A stretch of DNA of 64,000 bases from Brachypodium distachyon (lineage: Eukaryota; Streptophyta; Magnoliopsida; Poales; Poaceae): positions 27,924,758-27,988,757 of the forward strand of contig NC_016135.3 in assembly GCF_000005505.3 (NCBI RefSeq). Reading direction: 5' to 3'. The notes beneath the pieces are model-generated. The model did not search any database. It worked only from the letters and a program-made list of their open reading frames with translations, and had not been told where the DNA came from. Numbering within the stretch: position 1 is the stretch's first letter; the number at the start of each line of letters is the position of its first letter. The translations under genes and the position numbers were made by a program. Positions 61,281-64,000 of this stretch are shown here, piece by piece.

Positions 61281-61966
61281 TGTCGTGTGTCAAAACGCGG
61301 ACACCGGGAGAGACCGACGTCCTACTCCCTAATTTGTTTGGCAGTGGGCGCGGGAGATTCTAACTTCCCCACTTGATGCAGGCGAAGAGAAAGAACACAA
61401 CACAAGGCACACGGACACGGTTTTTACCCAGGTTCAGGCCATCGCGAGATGGATCCCTACGTCCTGCATGTCTGATCTGGAATTATATGGGTGTACAGAC
61501 GGATACACGGTGGATCTGGTGGATCGCTCGGGGAGCAAGGGTGCGTCCCAGGAGCTCAGCTACCTCTCCTATTCTCTTTCGCCTCCTCTCCATCTCCTCA
61601 GGGGTTCTATCTCCACACCTTCTTTTCCTTTTCCTCTCTCTCTTCTCTGGACCGGTGGCTCCTTTTATCTCAAGGGGTCACCACACCTGTCCCGGTGCAT
61701 GCGCTCCAAGTGTGCGGACACGTGCCACCCGTGGCAGATAGGTGGCGCAACCGGTCTGCGACGGGGTGCCGCTCGCCCTAGGTCTCCTCCTGGCGCGTCA
61801 CGCCGCTGCACCAGCCGGACCCCACGCTGCTTGTTCACCACGTGGCGCCCCAAGGTCTTCCAGCGATGCTCCCGGGACGGACTTCCGCATAAACGCCCCT
61901 TCTGGCGATTTGCTCCCCGGGTTAGGCCCGCCCGGCTCGGCGCACGTACTCCCTGTGAGTGGGACA
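61281..61966 (-). mobile_element. 5' LTR of the minus-strand gypsy fragment
   Basis: Read on the minus strand the LTR would start TGTCCCACTCACAGGG at 61966 and end CACACGACA at 61281, giving TGTC...GACA termini and 686 bp. Just inside follows TCTGGCGTGCCAAGTAGGGG, which fits a primer-binding region after a two-base spacer. CTTTTATCTC/GAGATAAAAGG near 61666 gives a TATA-like element in the minus orientation. The outer border is inferred, as no second LTR is present. Confidence 0.6.
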
Positions 61967-62770
61967 GCTGCTGACGTAGGGTTAGCTCGAGAGTGATTAC
62001 GTCATACCTGACTGGTGGGCTCGCGCAGTCCGCAGATTCTGGCCACGTACCAAGCGTGGGGACGATGCCGCCGTAGAGCATCCAGCGGGGAGGGTGCTGC
62101 AGAGCATGCAGCGAGGGAGGCCACAGCCGACGAGCACGCAACAGGGAGAGCACTGCCGCCATCGAGCGCGAGGTGGCTGCCGCCGTTGGACGCAAGGTCT
62201 TCGATGTGGGAGCAAGCACGGCGGCGGCATCACATATTGATGCATGCAAGTGCACAGGGTTGTTATAGCTAGTTTCGAAGTAAGAGTACCGAACCACGGT
62301 GGAGCTATGGAAATGTTCTCGTGTGTTTAGCTTTGATCGTTTCTCCTCGTTTATGCCTGCAAATTGTCTTTAAATAACAAGTAAGAAAGTGTTGAAAGTG
62401 TTTGATGGTGATTGTGAACAAACAGTAAATAAAATAATGCAATAAATTAAATTAGAGCAGATTAATGGGTGGTGAAGTGATTGGAACTGCAATAGGGCTA
62501 AAACGTTCTCGGGAAGTATGGTTCTGCCACTAGCATATTTCTGAATTGATTAGGTGTGCATGTTCTTTACATGTGTATTTTTGTGAAGGCAGAGCTCCGT
62601 ATATTAGTGTGCATTGAGTTACTCTAGGCAACACACTACTCACAACCACAACTAGTCCAGATAATCAGCGATGCGCCTAACGGCGGCTGTTCTGTCTGTC
62701 CTTTAGAAATCCGATACCGCGGGGGTTAAAATACTTGAAAGGGCGGTTCCAACGATCCATGGTATGGTGG

Positions 62771-62798
62771 CGGGTACGGTCGCTTGACGCCGTACCCG
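62771..62798. repeat. Inverted repeat CGGGTACGG / CCGTACCCG
   Basis: A perfect 9-bp stem with a 10-nt loop. It shares its GTACGG core with the hairpin at 62876-62897. Confidence 0.7.
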
Positions 62799-62875
62799 TG
62801 GTCGTTACGGAGTCTGCCTCCACTTGGTTGGTGTAAATATTTCTTCCGCAGCCGTACCGAATTCTGGAGGGCTTG

Positions 62876-62897
62876 GTACGGTCGTTTGCGACCGTAC
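62876..62897. repeat. Inverted repeat GTACGGTCG / CGACCGTAC
   Basis: A perfect 9-bp stem with a 4-nt loop (TTTG), 78 bp after the previous hairpin. A further single CCGTAC is present at ~62852. Confidence 0.7.
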
Positions 62898-64000
62898 TAC
62901 TGCTCTTTAAGGTGAGTTTGACCTCCTAGACGTGATTTTTCTCCTTCTCTTCAATTCCAGCGAATTCTTTGTTCACGGGAAAGGCGTTTAATGCTTTTAA
63001 TCATCATATTTCATCCCATACTTGGTCAAGTTGCCTCGTATGAGATTTATCCTTTAGTTTTATATTTTCTGCATACAAAGACATAAAAGGTGTGCCCTGG
63101 CACGATAAAATACTGAAGTCCGTAAGTCTACGTATGCATTCATTAAGTAAAAACACTATATAAAATGGACGCATTAGTGGGGAACGGGAGGGAGACCCTG
63201 CGTCCCTTCGGGAACACGCGACATAGATCCCCTCACTGCTCACTCTCCCTCCTCCCACTATTCTCTCTTCCCACGGCGATTCCTCTACCACCGACCATCA
63301 ACCTCACCACTGATGGAAACCTCGCCGCCGACGCAACTCCGACCGGTCGTAAACGCTGCATCACCACAACCTCTGTCGCCAGCCACAACTGCTTCATCTA
63401 CTCAGTAATGTCGGTAAGCCCCTACTCCCACCCTTACAGAACCATATGGTACACTAGATCTTCATTAGAGAGCTTAGTACAGGGGTAAGAGATGAAATGT
63501 AGTCAAGATCCATAGCTCCTCGTTTTGATGTTCCGATTTGGTCTATCTTGATTGTGTACTGTTCAACCTCGAGCGGATTGTTCGCTTTGGGTCTATATTC
63601 ATTGCTGGTAACTCGTTACTGTCTAAAGATAGATGAGTTTGACTTATTAGAGTTAGATCTGCTTCGAATTTGGGGAAATTTACTGTTTAAGGTTACAATT
63701 TTTCATATGGCTGATGATTATGCATGATGTGTGCGTGTAAAAGGTCCCCAATTGGTTGCATGACATTTACGATTGGTCTTTCCACACACATTTCTTATAT
63801 GAGGCACAGTGTATTTATTTTTTGCCATTGCCTATGATTATCAGTCCAAAAATTATGCCATTGCCACATGCACCAAGTTCTAGGGATGCCCTCTTGTATA
63901 AAGTGTTGTGCACATAGGAAATTACTTTTCCATGATCCCTGGTACTAAGGGATCATCTCTTGAGTGTTGTGTCATTGTTGTATGAGGCTGCTGACTTTCT

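Larger units (their letters stand above)
61967..64000. other. Right-hand stretch without a supported gene
   Basis: Open frames up to ~107 codons (63165-63488) have no domain. The segment 63180-63420 is CT-rich and ends with ATGTCGGTAAGC, which could be a leader and donor of a gene continuing beyond the window, but the only suitable frame closes after 31 codons. Two hairpins with GTACGG cores lie at 62771-62798 and 62876-62897. Confidence 0.4.

Noticed and set aside
61468..61974. 168-codon plus-strand frame
   Set aside because: It lies inside the LTR of the minus-strand gypsy fragment and has no domain.
63165..63488. First exon of a gene entering from the right edge
   Set aside because: The most plausible ATG frame closes after 31 codons; without sequence beyond 64,000 it cannot be supported.

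Overview
The window looks like nuclear DNA from a grass, probably Pooideae; Brachypodium is a guess from the gene density. The basis is spliced genes with GT-AG introns, an intron-bearing nuclear tRNA-Tyr, GC-rich first exons typical of grasses, Stowaway-type MITEs, Helitron-like ends and gypsy LTR fragments. Species and chromosome cannot be fixed from sequence alone. All gene models were built by hand from reading frame, splice signals and remembered family conservation, without transcript evidence.

Bases 1-35,000 are gene-rich. In order they hold: an F-box gene cut by the left edge (minus); two Helitron-like elements bracketing a small IDA-like peptide hormone gene (minus); a nine-exon PH-RCC1-FYVE-BRX gene (PRAF family, minus); a DUF167 gene (minus) diverging from an eleven-exon plastid 3-isopropylmalate dehydrogenase gene (plus) across 281 bp; tRNA-Tyr(GUA) (minus); an intronless PLS-DYW pentatricopeptide-repeat gene (minus); a kinase-domain-only ATG1 gene (ATG1t type, minus); and an ACT-domain Raf-like kinase gene of the STY8/17/46 group (minus). 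The two kinase genes share a 159-bp sequence in their 3' flanks.

Bases 35,000-39,700 are AT-rich and show no gene. An F-box gene follows at 39.7-41.0 kb, then a frameshifted PPR pseudogene. Bases 42.9-49.4 kb form a patchwork: an inverted duplication, one arm of which carries a Mutator-type MITE with a 9-bp target duplication; a solo LTR with a 5-bp target duplication; several MITEs; and a local family of copies of an unrecognised three-exon gene, of which only the last (48.3-49.4 kb) looks complete.

Bases 51.64-56.09 kb are the most striking part: about 38 diverged head-to-tail copies of a ~117-bp GC-rich monomer that carries a 16-bp perfect palindrome and a second dyad. I do not recognise this family. 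Downstream, the 3' end of one gypsy retrotransposon meets a scrambled, oppositely oriented gypsy fragment at a point carrying three plant telomere-type repeat units. The last 2 kb show no gene I can support, but contain a cluster of GTACGG inverted repeats.

The genes do not form a pathway. Leucine biosynthesis, RNA editing, autophagy, peptide signalling and protein turnover sit side by side, as is usual in a plant genome. The features that need a joint explanation are the DUF167/IPMDH shared promoter, the kinase pair and the tandem gene family.
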